Shown: positions 15,392 to 24,408 of the stretch, piece by piece
Layout: every line of letters begins with the position of its first letter
Numbering within the stretch: the stretch's first letter is position 1
DNA from: Flavobacteriaceae bacterium CP2B
Lineage (GTDB): Bacteria; Bacteroidota; Bacteroidia; Flavobacteriales; Flavobacteriaceae
NCBI GenBank assembly: GCA_001683825.1
Contig: LXTR01000080.1
Span: forward strand, 1-64,000
DNA length: 64,000 nucleotides
Direction of reading: 5' to 3'
Made by a program: the position numbers and the translations under genes
The notes under the pieces: model-generated
What the model saw: only the letters and a program-made list of their open reading frames with translations
Told to the model about the DNA's origin: nothing
Database searches by the model: none

Positions 15392-16615
15392 CTAGCCTGC
15401 ATCTTCAACGAGTGTCGTGATCACCTGTACCTCAGTATGCAGGGTACGGTGTACCGGGCATTTGTTGGCTATTTCCAGCAGCCTTTCCCGCTGTTTTGTG
15501 TCCAGCGCCCCGGTCAGGGCAATCTGGCGTTGGAAGGTATCAATCCTGCCCTGGCCGGTTTCGCATTGTTCGCAGTCCTGGGCATGGTTCTTACCATGGG
15601 AGGTATGCACCTTGACATCTTCAAGGGGCCAGCCTTTCCTTCGGGCGTACATGTGTAGCGTCATGGCAGTGCAGGCCGCCAGGCCGGCAGAAACCAATTC
15701 ATAGGGCGAGGGGCCAAAATCATTCCCGCCTACCGAGGCCGGTTCATCTGCCGTGAGATAGTGCCTGCCTGCTTTCATTCGGGTGGTAAATCCGTCAGAA
15801 GACGCCAGACCTGCCACTACCTGGTGCCTGGTCTTGAGGCGCGCGGGCTCGGGAAGTTGGAGGTACCGCAAGGCCCAGCTGGCGATCACCTCACCTGCAT
15901 AGAGGGAATCTTTTTTTTGGTTTAAAAGGTGGTCTGCCCCATCCAGGGACACAAAGCTTTTGGGGTGGTGGGCTGCCTGGTATAGCATCTCTGCGTTTTT
16001 TATTCCTACGGTAGTATCCTGTGGGGCGTGCAGGATAAGGAGTGGTTTCCGCAATCGATTGGCCACGGTTTTCAATTCATTCCTTTCGAGGTCTTCCAGG
16101 AATTGTTTTTTGATCGTGAATTCCCTGCCCCCCAGGGTTACCCTGGCAGCCCCCTGGCTTTGGATCTCTTCCAGGTGGCTTTGTACCAGGTGCTTTACGT
16201 GGGTAGGGTCCGAAGGTGCTGCGATCGTCGCCAGGGCCCTGACGGACCCGATACGTTCAGCGGCGAAGATAGCCGCTGCCCCGCCCAGCGAATGCCCGAT
16301 AAGCAGGGTAGGTGCCTGGTACGACTCCTCCAGGAAACGGGCTGCGTCTACCAGGTCTTCTACATTGCCCGAAAAGTTGGTGTCGGCAAAATCACCGTCA
16401 CTTTCGCCAAGGCCGGTAAAATCAAAACGAAAAACAGCGAACCCTTTGTCTACCAAGGCATTGCTGATGTTCCGGACTGCTGTAAGGTTTTTGGAACAGG
16501 TAAAACAATGGGCAAACAGCACATAGTTGTGGGGGTGCTGGTCTATGGGAAATTCCAGTCGCCCCGCAAGGCGTATTCCCTCCCGGTTCTCAAAAAGGAT
16601 CTTCTGCTGGTTCAT
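15392..16615 (-). CDS. fusion of alpha/beta hydrolase and OsmC-family peroxide reductase domain
   Basis: The 407-residue protein joins two domains. Residues 1-255 form an alpha/beta hydrolase with nucleophile Ser109 in GHSLGG, an acid in HAPQDTTV and a His in DGADHLL. Residues about 275-407 form an OsmC/Ohr domain with the two active cysteines, Cys315 (AACTAM) and Cys386 (NKCPVH). OsmC domains reduce organic hydroperoxides with thiols; the hydrolase half could release or repair an acyl ester. This fusion is known in several bacterial groups but its substrate is not. It is the last gene of a four-gene minus-strand run. Confidence 0.93.
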   Translation of the reverse strand: MNQQKILFENREGIRLAGRLEFPIDQHPHNYVLFAHCFTCSKNLTAVRNISNALVDKGFAVFRFDFTGLGESDGDFADTNFSGNVEDLVDAARFLEESYQAPTLLIGHSLGGAAAIFAAERIGSVRALATIAAPSDPTHVKHLVQSHLEEIQSQGAARVTLGGREFTIKKQFLEDLERNELKTVANRLRKPLLILHAPQDTTVGIKNAEMLYQAAHHPKSFVSLDGADHLLNQKKDSLYAGEVIASWALRYLQLPEPARLKTRHQVVAGLASSDGFTTRMKAGRHYLTADEPASVGGNDFGPSPYELVSAGLAACTAMTLHMYARRKGWPLEDVKVHTSHGKNHAQDCEQCETGQGRIDTFQRQIALTGALDTKQRERLLEIANKCPVHRTLHTEVQVITTLVEDAG

Positions 16616-16657
16616 AGGTCTGGTTTTGGACTGCAGCGCGGGCAGGGCCCGCAGGCT

Positions 16658-17365
16658 TCAGGGTTTTTTAAATAGGGTACTTAAGTCGGGGTTAAAGAAG
16701 AATCCTAACTGCAGCCTGTCAAAATGGGCCCGTGGAAAATGGTTCTTCAGGTACCCCAACTGTACGCTGCTGTTGGAAGAGAACCTGACCCCCAGGGCAG
16801 CATAGGCCCGGTTTTGCCCAAATACTTCCTTCTGCAGGTTCAGGAAAACTTCATCGTAAAAATTTAAAAAAAGCGTGTTCCCCAACGGGACCGTAAGTTG
16901 CAACCGGTATCGCGCACGGTGCTCGGTGTCGGAAACCAAACCTGTCTGCAGGAATCGCTGTTCGAGCCGGTACCGGTGTTCTATGCCCAGTTTCCCGAGG
17001 ACGTTTTTCAGGATAAATTGCTCAAATATCCGGTGTTCCCTGGAGTCCAGGTCGCCAGGGGCTTCCTCAAACGTACCGTCTGTCCCGATATACCCGTATC
17101 CGAATGTGGCAATGGCCGTGGGGTTGATATGCAGGTTCAGCCCCGTCCGCAATAAGAGCTGGTTGAAGTTATCGGCCATTTCGTAATAGCGGAACTGGGC
17201 TTCCGTATGGATACTAAACCGCTCCGAAACCTTGTTGGTGCCAAAATACATCCACCAGGAACCCAATTGCGATTCTCCGGTGGCCTGTGCTCCCGAAGGA
17301 ACGGGAAGCAGGAAGAAAAGTATCGTACATACTAAAGCAATAAGGGGTTTACTGGTTTTTCGCAT
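16658..17365 (-). CDS. DUF2490 outer-membrane-type protein
   Basis: The 235-residue protein has a signal peptide (about 1-26, SGAQA) and then alternating beta-strand sequence with aromatic girdles: LGSWWMYFGTNKVSERFSIH, AQFRYYEMADNFNQLLLRTG, EHRYRLEQRF, ARYRLQLTVPLG and a C-terminal LQLGFFFNP. These match DUF2490, small beta-barrels predicted in the outer membrane. I use the ATG at 17365, not the in-frame ATG at 17419, because it gives a clean signal peptide; it overlaps the upstream amidohydrolase gene by 17 bases, suggesting coupling. Function unknown. Confidence 0.85.
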   Translation of the reverse strand: MRKTSKPLIALVCTILFFLLPVPSGAQATGESQLGSWWMYFGTNKVSERFSIHTEAQFRYYEMADNFNQLLLRTGLNLHINPTAIATFGYGYIGTDGTFEEAPGDLDSREHRIFEQFILKNVLGKLGIEHRYRLEQRFLQTGLVSDTEHRARYRLQLTVPLGNTLFLNFYDEVFLNLQKEVFGQNRAYAALGVRFSSNSSVQLGYLKNHFPRAHFDRLQLGFFFNPDLSTLFKKP

Positions 17366-18725
17366 GCCTGGCAATTTCCTGGAGTTTTGAATCAATGGTT
17401 TTCCTGTCCAGCCAAACACCCCGCACCATAACGCCTGAGGGTGTCTTCAGGGCCTGGAGATCCTGCAGGGGGTTGGCATCCAGCAGTAGCAGGTCGGCGG
17501 CCATGCCTTCTGCGATGCTGCCAAACTGTTGTTCCATCCCAAAAAAGCGGGCCGGGTTCACGGTGCCCGATTGCAGGATTTGGAGGGGGGTAAGCCCTGC
17601 CCGGGCCATGCCCGCTACCTCATGGTGTATAGAAAAACCGGGTACATTGAATAGCTGAGGGGCATCGGACCCCAGCAACATGGCATGCCCGTCGGCCTGC
17701 AGCGCCCTGATCAATTGCCTCCGGATCCGGATAAAGGTTTCCCACCTGGGAGTATCAAAGCCGCTCCCGGGGCCGGTAGATTCCAATTTTCGGTGGCGCC
17801 AATCCTCCAGGGTAGAAGCGGGCATGTATTTCATTTCTTCGCCCTGCAAGAGCGAATCGGCATCGGCCGGTGCAAACCAGCGTTCAAAAAGGCTTTGGGT
17901 AGGAACCACCCATACCTGATGTTTGCGGGCCATCGCTACCAAACCGGCTATCCGGCTCGTATCCGCCAACTCACTGAAGTTATAGCCAAAGAATCCATTC
18001 GCCCCGGGGTCGATGCCGGCAGATTCGGGCACCAGCCCTTCCAGGAAACCGTCTACGTGATCTATGGAGGCATATTCGCTTTCCAGGGCATGGCGGATGC
18101 CCACCGCTACCGGGACGTGGCCCGAAAAGGGTATCCCTACTTCCCTGGCGGTGGCCACCAGGGTATCAAAGGGCTGTAGTGGTATGCCCGGGTGTATTTT
18201 CAGGAAATCGTAGCCCTGGGCAGCATAAGTGCGTACCAGCGAATCGGCAACCCGCGGTGTGGGCACGGTATTTCCGTTGAGAGAAGGACTGGAGGTGAAA
18301 ATCCTCGGGCTTAGCAGCCCCCCCTGTTTGGCCTGTTCCCGGAGTTGGAGGTGGGCAGGGTGGCCCAGCATGCCCCTAATGGTGGTGATGCCATTGGAAA
18401 GGTATAAAAAGAGCGTTTCTTCGAGCCGTTCCCGGGAGGTGGATGGATCGGGAATATGTGCGTGCATTTCCGCCAGTCCGGGCAGGAGGAATTTCCCCCT
18501 CCCTTCAATGACACGGGCAAAGGTGTCCGGTGGATACGCGACGGCTGAAATGGCAGTGATTCGGCCAGAATCGACCACTACCTGTTGCTGTTCGATAATA
18601 CGCCCGTCTTCCACATCAACAATGTTGACGTCGGAAATCAGGATGGCCGTAGGGCTCGCCTTTTCACCGGGGCCCCCACAGGAGACAAGGAGTAAAAAAC
18701 TAAGGAATAAGAAGTGTTTGGTCAT
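17349..18725 (-). CDS. amidohydrolase-family lipoprotein
   Basis: The 458-residue protein has a lipobox (LVSC, Cys16) and the amidohydrolase/TIM-barrel organisation: an N-terminal beta-sandwich, then GLAEMHAH with metal ligands His88 and His90, later FSGHVPVAVG and IDHVDGF with further His ligands, LLGSDAPQ with the catalytic Asp, and the C-terminal FGMEQQFGSIAEGMAADLLLLDANPL. This branch resembles exported imidazolonepropionase/prolidase-like hydrolases; the substrate is not evident. The gene is 10 bases after the YdeI-like gene and overlaps DUF2490, so all belong to one operon. Confidence 0.9.
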   Translation of the reverse strand: MTKHFLFLSFLLLVSCGGPGEKASPTAILISDVNIVDVEDGRIIEQQQVVVDSGRITAISAVAYPPDTFARVIEGRGKFLLPGLAEMHAHIPDPSTSRERLEETLFLYLSNGITTIRGMLGHPAHLQLREQAKQGGLLSPRIFTSSPSLNGNTVPTPRVADSLVRTYAAQGYDFLKIHPGIPLQPFDTLVATAREVGIPFSGHVPVAVGIRHALESEYASIDHVDGFLEGLVPESAGIDPGANGFFGYNFSELADTSRIAGLVAMARKHQVWVVPTQSLFERWFAPADADSLLQGEEMKYMPASTLEDWRHRKLESTGPGSGFDTPRWETFIRIRRQLIRALQADGHAMLLGSDAPQLFNVPGFSIHHEVAGMARAGLTPLQILQSGTVNPARFFGMEQQFGSIAEGMAADLLLLDANPLQDLQALKTPSGVMVRGVWLDRKTIDSKLQEIARHAKNQ

Positions 18726-18735
18726 GGTATGGGTT

Positions 18736-19305
18736 TTAGGGTCGCGATTTGATATTTGCCTGGCACAGCCCGATGATCGCTTTAATACGGACCTTTCTGG
18801 TGGCGGGTCGTTTGGCCTGCCAAAGCCAGTACAGGTAACCCTTTTGATATGTCCGGCTGAAGTTTTGAAAATTTTCTAGCGCTTCCGGATGGGCATCCAG
18901 GGCCACCCGCAGGTCTTCGGGGACCACCCCTTCCTCCACATCGTCCAGTGCGGTCCACGAACCATCTGCCCGGGCTTTCGCAACCTTGTCGAGGCCGCTT
19001 GGGTGCATCAGCCCCTGCGCCATCAGGGATGCTATATGCTCCTTATTGCGTTTACTCCAGACACTCCTGGGTTTCCGCGGGCAAAAATATTGCCGCCGCT
19101 TGCCTTGCCCGAGGTTTTTTACGGTACTGTCAATCCAGCCAAAACACAGGGCCACTTTAACGGCATCTTCCCATCGCATACTGTCATTGGCATGGCTTAC
19201 TTGGTAAAAAATGAGGTAGGCCCCCTTTTCTTTATTGTGGTGGGCTTCCAGCCACGCCCTCCAGGATATGTCGTCTTTAAAATAGTGTTCAGGGATTTTA
19301 CTCAT
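18736..19305 (-). CDS. YdeI/OmpD-associated family protein
   Basis: The 189-residue protein matches the YdeI/OmdA family: HYFKDDISWRAWLEAHHNKEKGAYLIFYQ at the start, RWEDAVKVALCFGWIDSTVK, RRQYFCPRKPRSVWSKRNKEHI, and a C-terminal helical repeat ALENFQNFSRTYQKGYLYWLWQAKRPATRKVRI. E. coli YdeI is linked to resistance to polymyxin and other cationic peptides; whether that applies here is unknown. It is cytoplasmic, with no signal peptide, and heads a four-gene minus-strand run (YdeI, amidohydrolase, DUF2490, hydrolase-OsmC). Confidence 0.9.
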   Translation of the reverse strand: MSKIPEHYFKDDISWRAWLEAHHNKEKGAYLIFYQVSHANDSMRWEDAVKVALCFGWIDSTVKNLGQGKRRQYFCPRKPRSVWSKRNKEHIASLMAQGLMHPSGLDKVAKARADGSWTALDDVEEGVVPEDLRVALDAHPEALENFQNFSRTYQKGYLYWLWQAKRPATRKVRIKAIIGLCQANIKSRP

Positions 19306-19588
19306 ATTTTATCACTTTCACATTGTAAAATAAAGGCTGCCATACAATTGTTTGGTGATTAAGAAGTACAATCTATATCTTTAGATCCGTATCTTTTCCT
19401 GTTTCATCTTGTACAATATACGGACCACCGGATGACTGCCATTCCGCGACCTTGCCGATGATCCTCAGGGAAATGACACAAATCGTTGCCTATAGGAGCG
19501 GAACAGTACAGAACGGACTTCTAAGGGATGATCCATAGGTTAAGGATATTTTTTTTGAAAATAACTAAAAAAAAACTAAACAGGAAGC

Positions 19589-22500
19589 ATGAAAAAATCT
19601 TTGTGGCTGGCTGCCCTCGTCTGCAGCCTTTTAATTCTTAGTTGTTCCAATAAACGGGAAGGCAAACCAAAAGTCCTGGTGTTCTCCAAAACCATGGGGT
19701 TTAAACACGCTTCTATTGGCAGTGGCATTTCCGCCATACAGAAATTGGGGCAGGAGCACGGCTTTGAGGTGGACACCACCAAAAATGCGGCATATTTTGA
19801 GGAGGACAGCCTCCGCCAATATGCAGCGGTCATTTTTGTGAATACCACCGGGGATATCCTCAATAATAAGGAGGAGGCCGCTTTTGAGCGCTATATCCAG
19901 GCCGGGGGAGGTTTTGTGGGCATCCATTCTGCGACCGACACGGAATATGACTGGAACTGGTACGGAAAACTTGTGGGGGCCTATTTTAACGGCCATCCCG
20001 CTGGGACCCCCGAAGCCGATTTCCACATAGTGGACCGGGATTTTGGTGCTACCCGTTTTTTTACCGATACGGTTTGGCACAGAACCGATGAGATGTACAA
20101 CTTCAAAAAGATCAACCCAGATGTAAAGGTATTGATCACCATTGACGAGGCTACCTACGAAGGAGGAACCAATGGCGGCTACCATCCCATGAGCTGGTAC
20201 CATGAATACGATGGCGGGAGGGCCTTTTACACGGCTTTGGGGCATACAGACGCGAGTTATGAAGACTCCTTGTACCTGCAACACCTCCTGGGGGGGATAG
20301 AATACGCCATTGGCGAGAACCTGGAGCTGGATTATAAGAAAGCCCATAGCCAGATCCCACCGGATGCCGACCGTTTTAGCAAGGTAAGCCTGACCGAAGG
20401 GGAGTTCTTTGAACCCACCGAAATGACCATCCTTCCCGATCACAACGTGCTTATTGGGCAGCGTCGTGGTGAGGTGATGTATTTTAACCAGGAAACAGGG
20501 GAGTTAACAGAGGTCGCCAAACTGGAGGTTTACCATAAGACCCTGAACACCCCGGGGGTGAACGCCGAAGAAGGTTTGATGGGTTTGCAGAAAGACCCCA
20601 ACTACGCCCAAAACCATTGGATATACGTGTACTACGCCCCTGCCGGCGATGCCTGGGTCAACCGGCTCTCCCGCTTCAAGTTCCGGGATGGTACTTTTGA
20701 CCTTGCTTCGGAACAGGTCATACTGGAGGTGGATAGCCAACGTGAAATCTGTTGCCATACCGGGGGCTCTATCGCCTTTGGTCCTGACAATATGCTCTAT
20801 TTGTCAACGGGGGATAATTCAACCCCTTTTAACGAAAAGGAGGTAGCCTATGTGAACAATGGGTATGCACCCCTGAATGATATCCCCGGGCACGAACAAT
20901 ACGATGCCCGGCGTTCATCGGGAAATACCAACGACCTCAGGGGCAAGATCCTGAGGATAATCGTAAAGGAAGATGGAAGCTACGGCATCCCGGAAGGAAA
21001 CCTCTTTCCCCAGGGAATGGAGAAAACCCGGCCCGAGATCTTTACCATGGGACACCGGAACCCTTACCGGATTTCTGTTGACCCTAAAAAAGGTTGGGTA
21101 TACTGGGGCGATGTGGGGCCCGATGCCCGGGCCGACAGCCTGGACACCAGGGGTCCGCGTGGCTATGACGAAATGAACCAGGCACGGGAAGCAGGAAACT
21201 TCGGCTGGCCGCTTTTTGTGGCCGACAACAAACCGTACGTCTCCTATGATTATTCCAATGGCCAAAGCGGAACCGCTTTTGACCCTGAAAAACCGGTCAA
21301 CGATTCCAGGAACAATACCGGGTTGCGCGAACTGCCCCCGGCCATGCCCGCCTATGTATACTACCCGTATACCGAATCTGGCGACTTCCCCCAGGTAGGC
21401 GCCGGAGGCCGGAATGCCATGGCAGGCCCCGTATTTTACGCGGACCTCTATCCCGGGGAGAAATCCGTCCCGGCCTATTACGACGGGAAAGTGATTATCT
21501 ACGACTGGATGCGTGGCTGGATGAAGGCCGTCCACCTGTTTGAGGATGGCACATTCAACAAAATGGAACCTTTTGCGCCCCATATCACGGTGAACAACCT
21601 GATCGATGTGGAAATGGGCCCCGATGGCAGGATGTACCTGCTGGAATACGGCAGCGGCTGGTTTAGCCAGAACGACGATTCCGGGCTGAGTTACATAGCA
21701 TACAACGGAGGCAACCGCCCTCCCCTTATCGACCAGCTGATCGTGGACAAGACCTCGGGGGCCCTGCCATTGAGCATCAATGCCCGTGTAGAAGCCATAG
21801 ACCGTGAAAAGGATGCGGTCACCTATGTTTGGAACCTGGGTGACGGTACCACTATGGAATCTCCGGATCCACAAGTTTCCTATACCTATGACAAGGCGGG
21901 GGCCTATAAGGTATCTGTAGAAGTAAAAGACGACAAAAACGCCAGCGCACAGAGCGAAACGGTGGAAGTAGTGGCCGGAAATTCACGGCCCGAAGTTTCC
22001 ATCGCGATTACCGGTGGAAATTCCTCCTTCTATGTGCCGGGCAGGCCTGTATCTTACAAGGTCACGGTGACCGACCCCGATACGGCCCAGAAAATAGAGC
22101 CTTCCAACATTTACGTTTCGGCAGACTATATGGCGGGGATGGACCAGGTGAACCAATCTATGGGGCACCAGCAGGTATCCGCGGCGGTAACCGGCAAGGC
22201 CCTGACCCTGGGGCTGGATTGCAAAACCTGCCACAAGGAAAATGAAAAGTCTATTGGCCCGACCTATTTACAGGTATCGGAGCGTTATAAAGGAAAGGCC
22301 GATGCCATGGCTTACCTCCAGGGGAAAATCATACAAGGCGGGACCGGTGTTTGGGGAGAAGTGATGATGCCGGCCCACCCCAATGTTACCAGTGATGAAG
22401 CCCGGCAAATTGCTGCATATATTATTTCGCTGTCACAGGAAACGGCCCTGGTAAAATCGCTGCCCGCCTCTGGCAGCATTACGCCGGAAGCCAAAGCCCC

Positions 22501-22984
22501 GGACCAGGTGCTGGTATTGACCGCCAGCTATACCGACCAGGGCGAAGGCAATGCCAGGCCCCTGACCGGTATACGGTCCGTGGCCCTGCCGAGCAATACC
22601 CTGTTGTTTTCTCCCGGGCTGGAGAAAGAAGGGGTCAGCGATATCAACTTCGGGGGGCGCGACATTCTGGTCCTCGGGGAAAATGAAGGTTGGTTTGCCC
22701 TGAAGGGCGTCGACCTAAACGGGGTATCTTCCGTCAGCTTGCTCGCAGGTTGGCAGGCACCACCCGCTGTAGGATTCGACTTTGAGTTGCGCCTTGGTGC
22801 CCCGGGAGGGGAACTGGCCGGGAAAGGAAGTATCAATACGCCTTTAAGCGGGGAGGGGACCATGGTCAGCATCCCGCTTCAAAAAAGTCACTCGGGCAAG
22901 AAGGACCTCTACCTCCATTACAAAAAGCAACCGGGTTCATCCGAAGCAGTGATCATAGGTCTCATGAGCGCTACTTTCAACTAA
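19589..22984 (+). CDS. multidomain lipoprotein: ThuA, sugar dehydrogenase-like propeller, PKD, cytochrome c, CBM6-like
   Basis: The 1131-residue protein starts with a lipoprotein signal (ILSC, Cys19). Domains in order: ThuA-like (about 28-235; VFSKTMGFKHASIGSGI, GGFVGIHSATDTEYDW, YHEYDGGRAFYTALGHT), a PQQ-dependent sugar dehydrogenase-like beta-propeller (about 260-700; EEGLMGLQKDPNY, CCHTGGSIAFGPDNMLYLSTGD, TMGHRNPYRISVD), a PKD domain (about 710-795; WNLGDGT), a class I cytochrome c with CKTCH at 878-882 and a likely axial Met near 925, and a CBM6-like C-terminus (about 990-1131). It would bind a carbohydrate, oxidise a sugar and pass electrons to its own heme. The gene is monocistronic with a terminator at 23009-23037. 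Confidence 0.92.
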   Translation: MKKSLWLAALVCSLLILSCSNKREGKPKVLVFSKTMGFKHASIGSGISAIQKLGQEHGFEVDTTKNAAYFEEDSLRQYAAVIFVNTTGDILNNKEEAAFERYIQAGGGFVGIHSATDTEYDWNWYGKLVGAYFNGHPAGTPEADFHIVDRDFGATRFFTDTVWHRTDEMYNFKKINPDVKVLITIDEATYEGGTNGGYHPMSWYHEYDGGRAFYTALGHTDASYEDSLYLQHLLGGIEYAIGENLELDYKKAHSQIPPDADRFSKVSLTEGEFFEPTEMTILPDHNVLIGQRRGEVMYFNQETGELTEVAKLEVYHKTLNTPGVNAEEGLMGLQKDPNYAQNHWIYVYYAPAGDAWVNRLSRFKFRDGTFDLASEQVILEVDSQREICCHTGGSIAFGPDNMLYLSTGDNSTPFNEKEVAYVNNGYAPLNDIPGHEQYDARRSSGNTNDLRGKILRIIVKEDGSYGIPEGNLFPQGMEKTRPEIFTMGHRNPYRISVDPKKGWVYWGDVGPDARADSLDTRGPRGYDEMNQAREAGNFGWPLFVADNKPYVSYDYSNGQSGTAFDPEKPVNDSRNNTGLRELPPAMPAYVYYPYTESGDFPQVGAGGRNAMAGPVFYADLYPGEKSVPAYYDGKVIIYDWMRGWMKAVHLFEDGTFNKMEPFAPHITVNNLIDVEMGPDGRMYLLEYGSGWFSQNDDSGLSYIAYNGGNRPPLIDQLIVDKTSGALPLSINARVEAIDREKDAVTYVWNLGDGTTMESPDPQVSYTYDKAGAYKVSVEVKDDKNASAQSETVEVVAGNSRPEVSIAITGGNSSFYVPGRPVSYKVTVTDPDTAQKIEPSNIYVSADYMAGMDQVNQSMGHQQVSAAVTGKALTLGLDCKTCHKENEKSIGPTYLQVSERYKGKADAMAYLQGKIIQGGTGVWGEVMMPAHPNVTSDEARQIAAYIISLSQETALVKSLPASGSITPEAKAPDQVLVLTASYTDQGEGNARPLTGIRSVALPSNTLLFSPGLEKEGVSDINFGGRDILVLGENEGWFALKGVDLNGVSSVSLLAGWQAPPAVGFDFELRLGAPGGELAGKGSINTPLSGEGTMVSIPLQKSHSGKKDLYLHYKKQPGSSEAVIIGLMSATFN

Positions 22985-23008
22985 AATGTGATCTCACCCG
23001 GTCCCACA

Positions 23009-23037
23009 AAAAAGGTTGGCATATCGCCAACCTTTTT
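23009..23037. terminator. bidirectional terminator between convergent genes
   Basis: A perfect 12-bp stem (AAAAAGGTTGGC at 23009-23020, GCCAACCTTTTT at 23026-23037, loop ATATC) has T runs in both directions, so it can end both the ThuA/cytochrome gene and the convergent serine hydrolase gene. Confidence 0.85.
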
Positions 23038-23051
23038 CCTTTGGGGAAGTC

Positions 23052-24335
23052 CTATGGGAGCGGGTGCGCTTTCATATAGCTGCTGTAAACCGCTTCCCGG
23101 AAGCCCTTGTGCAGGCCAATGGGGTCATACGGAAATAATTGTACGAATAGTACCGCCGTGAGTTCGTTTTTGGGGTCTACCCAGAACAGTGTGCTGGCGG
23201 CACCATCCCAGAAAAACTCGCCAACAACCCCATAGTTTTCCTCTGCAGAAGCTGGTGGGCGCTGCCGAACGGCAAAATCGACCCCAAATCCCACCTGTCC
23301 TTTGGAGGGCAGGAAATTGCGCTCTGTCACCGAATCGGCCAGCTGGTTGGTGGCCATCAGGGCAACCGTAGCGCTGTCCAGTACGGTAACGCCATCCAGG
23401 CTTCCGTGGTTGAGGAGCATTCGGGCAAACCTCATATAGTCGTCAATGGTGGCGGTAAGCCCGGAGCCACCCCTTCGCAGCGGCCATTTTTGGAGATAAT
23501 CAATCTTGGCGGTCTCATCGGGCAGCCGGTGCAGGGAGTCCCCTTCCAACCGGTACATGCCGGCAAACCTTTCCCGGTCCTGCTCGGGCACCAGGTACCG
23601 GGTTTCCGACATCCCCAGCGGATCCAGTACGTGCTCACGGGTGTATTCCTCAAAAGGCCGGCCCGAGAGTTTTTGGACCAGGTAGGCCTGTACATCCACA
23701 CAGGGGCCGTATTCCCATTGCTCTCCCGGATGGAACCAAAGGGGGACGCCCGCCAGCCTGTGGCCCATTTCCTCCAGGGTGTTTTCCCGGTTCATCACAT
23801 CGGCTTCCTGCAGCTTCTCGCTCAGGCCCGGGATATTGCCACGGTTGGGAAAACCGGCAGTATGCCGGGTAATGTCCCTGATTGTTATCGGTCGATGGGG
23901 ATCTTCGAGCAGCATTTTCCCCTGGGGGTCCAGCCCTTTAAATACTTTTACCTCGCCAAATTCCGGCAGGTATTTGGAAAGCGGGTCGTCCAGTTCAAAG
24001 GCGCCCTTCTCGTAAAGGCGCATCAAGGATACCCCGGTAATGGGCTTGGTCATGGAATAGATTTGGACTATGCTGTTGCGGTCCATGGAAATCCCGGCTT
24101 CCCGGTTGGCATAGCCGAATGCGTTGAAATACGCTTCTCGCCCCTTTTCAAAAATCAATGCGGAGATCCCGGCAACTTGCCCCCGGTCCACAAATCCCCG
24201 CAGGGTGGTATCAATGCGGTTGATGGCTTCCGTGTCCAACACCCGCGGAGCGATTTCCGGAATGGCCTTCGGTTCCTGCCGGCAGGAGAGCAGTAACAGG
24301 GCGGTGAGGAGGATGGTAACATGGGTTGTTTTCAT
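23052..24335 (-). CDS. serine beta-lactamase-like hydrolase, lipoprotein
   Basis: The 427-residue protein uses the ATG at 24335, which gives the lipoprotein signal MKTTHVTILL...LLSC (Cys18); an upstream ATG at 24392 adds a charged extension. The class C beta-lactamase/esterase fold shows SMTK (Ser94, Lys97), the second motif WEYGPCVDVQAYLV, and a final GEFFWDGAASTLFWVDPKN. The first Tyr of the YxN motif is present but Asn is replaced (YGP), as in EstB-like esterases and other non-lactamase members. It may cleave peptides or esters outside the cell. It is last in the run of four exported hydrolases, 73 bases after the M1 peptidase. Confidence 0.9.
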   Translation of the reverse strand: MKTTHVTILLTALLLLSCRQEPKAIPEIAPRVLDTEAINRIDTTLRGFVDRGQVAGISALIFEKGREAYFNAFGYANREAGISMDRNSIVQIYSMTKPITGVSLMRLYEKGAFELDDPLSKYLPEFGEVKVFKGLDPQGKMLLEDPHRPITIRDITRHTAGFPNRGNIPGLSEKLQEADVMNRENTLEEMGHRLAGVPLWFHPGEQWEYGPCVDVQAYLVQKLSGRPFEEYTREHVLDPLGMSETRYLVPEQDRERFAGMYRLEGDSLHRLPDETAKIDYLQKWPLRRGGSGLTATIDDYMRFARMLLNHGSLDGVTVLDSATVALMATNQLADSVTERNFLPSKGQVGFGVDFAVRQRPPASAEENYGVVGEFFWDGAASTLFWVDPKNELTAVLFVQLFPYDPIGLHKGFREAVYSSYMKAHPLP

Positions 24336-24408
24336 TTGCAGTTGGGTTTTACAGGGTGGTCTTCCCTTTGGTTTAAGTATGTGGAGAAGCACTCGAAGGG
24401 ATAATCCA

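Noticed and set aside
15130-15408. A 92-codon minus-strand frame between the hydrolase-OsmC fusion and sodC
   Set aside because: Pro/Ala-rich, overlaps the end of the fusion gene and covers the predicted sodC promoter; no family match.
20915-21874. A 319-codon frame on the minus strand inside the ThuA/cytochrome gene
   Set aside because: It is the shadow of a well-supported gene and has no signal, motif or start context.
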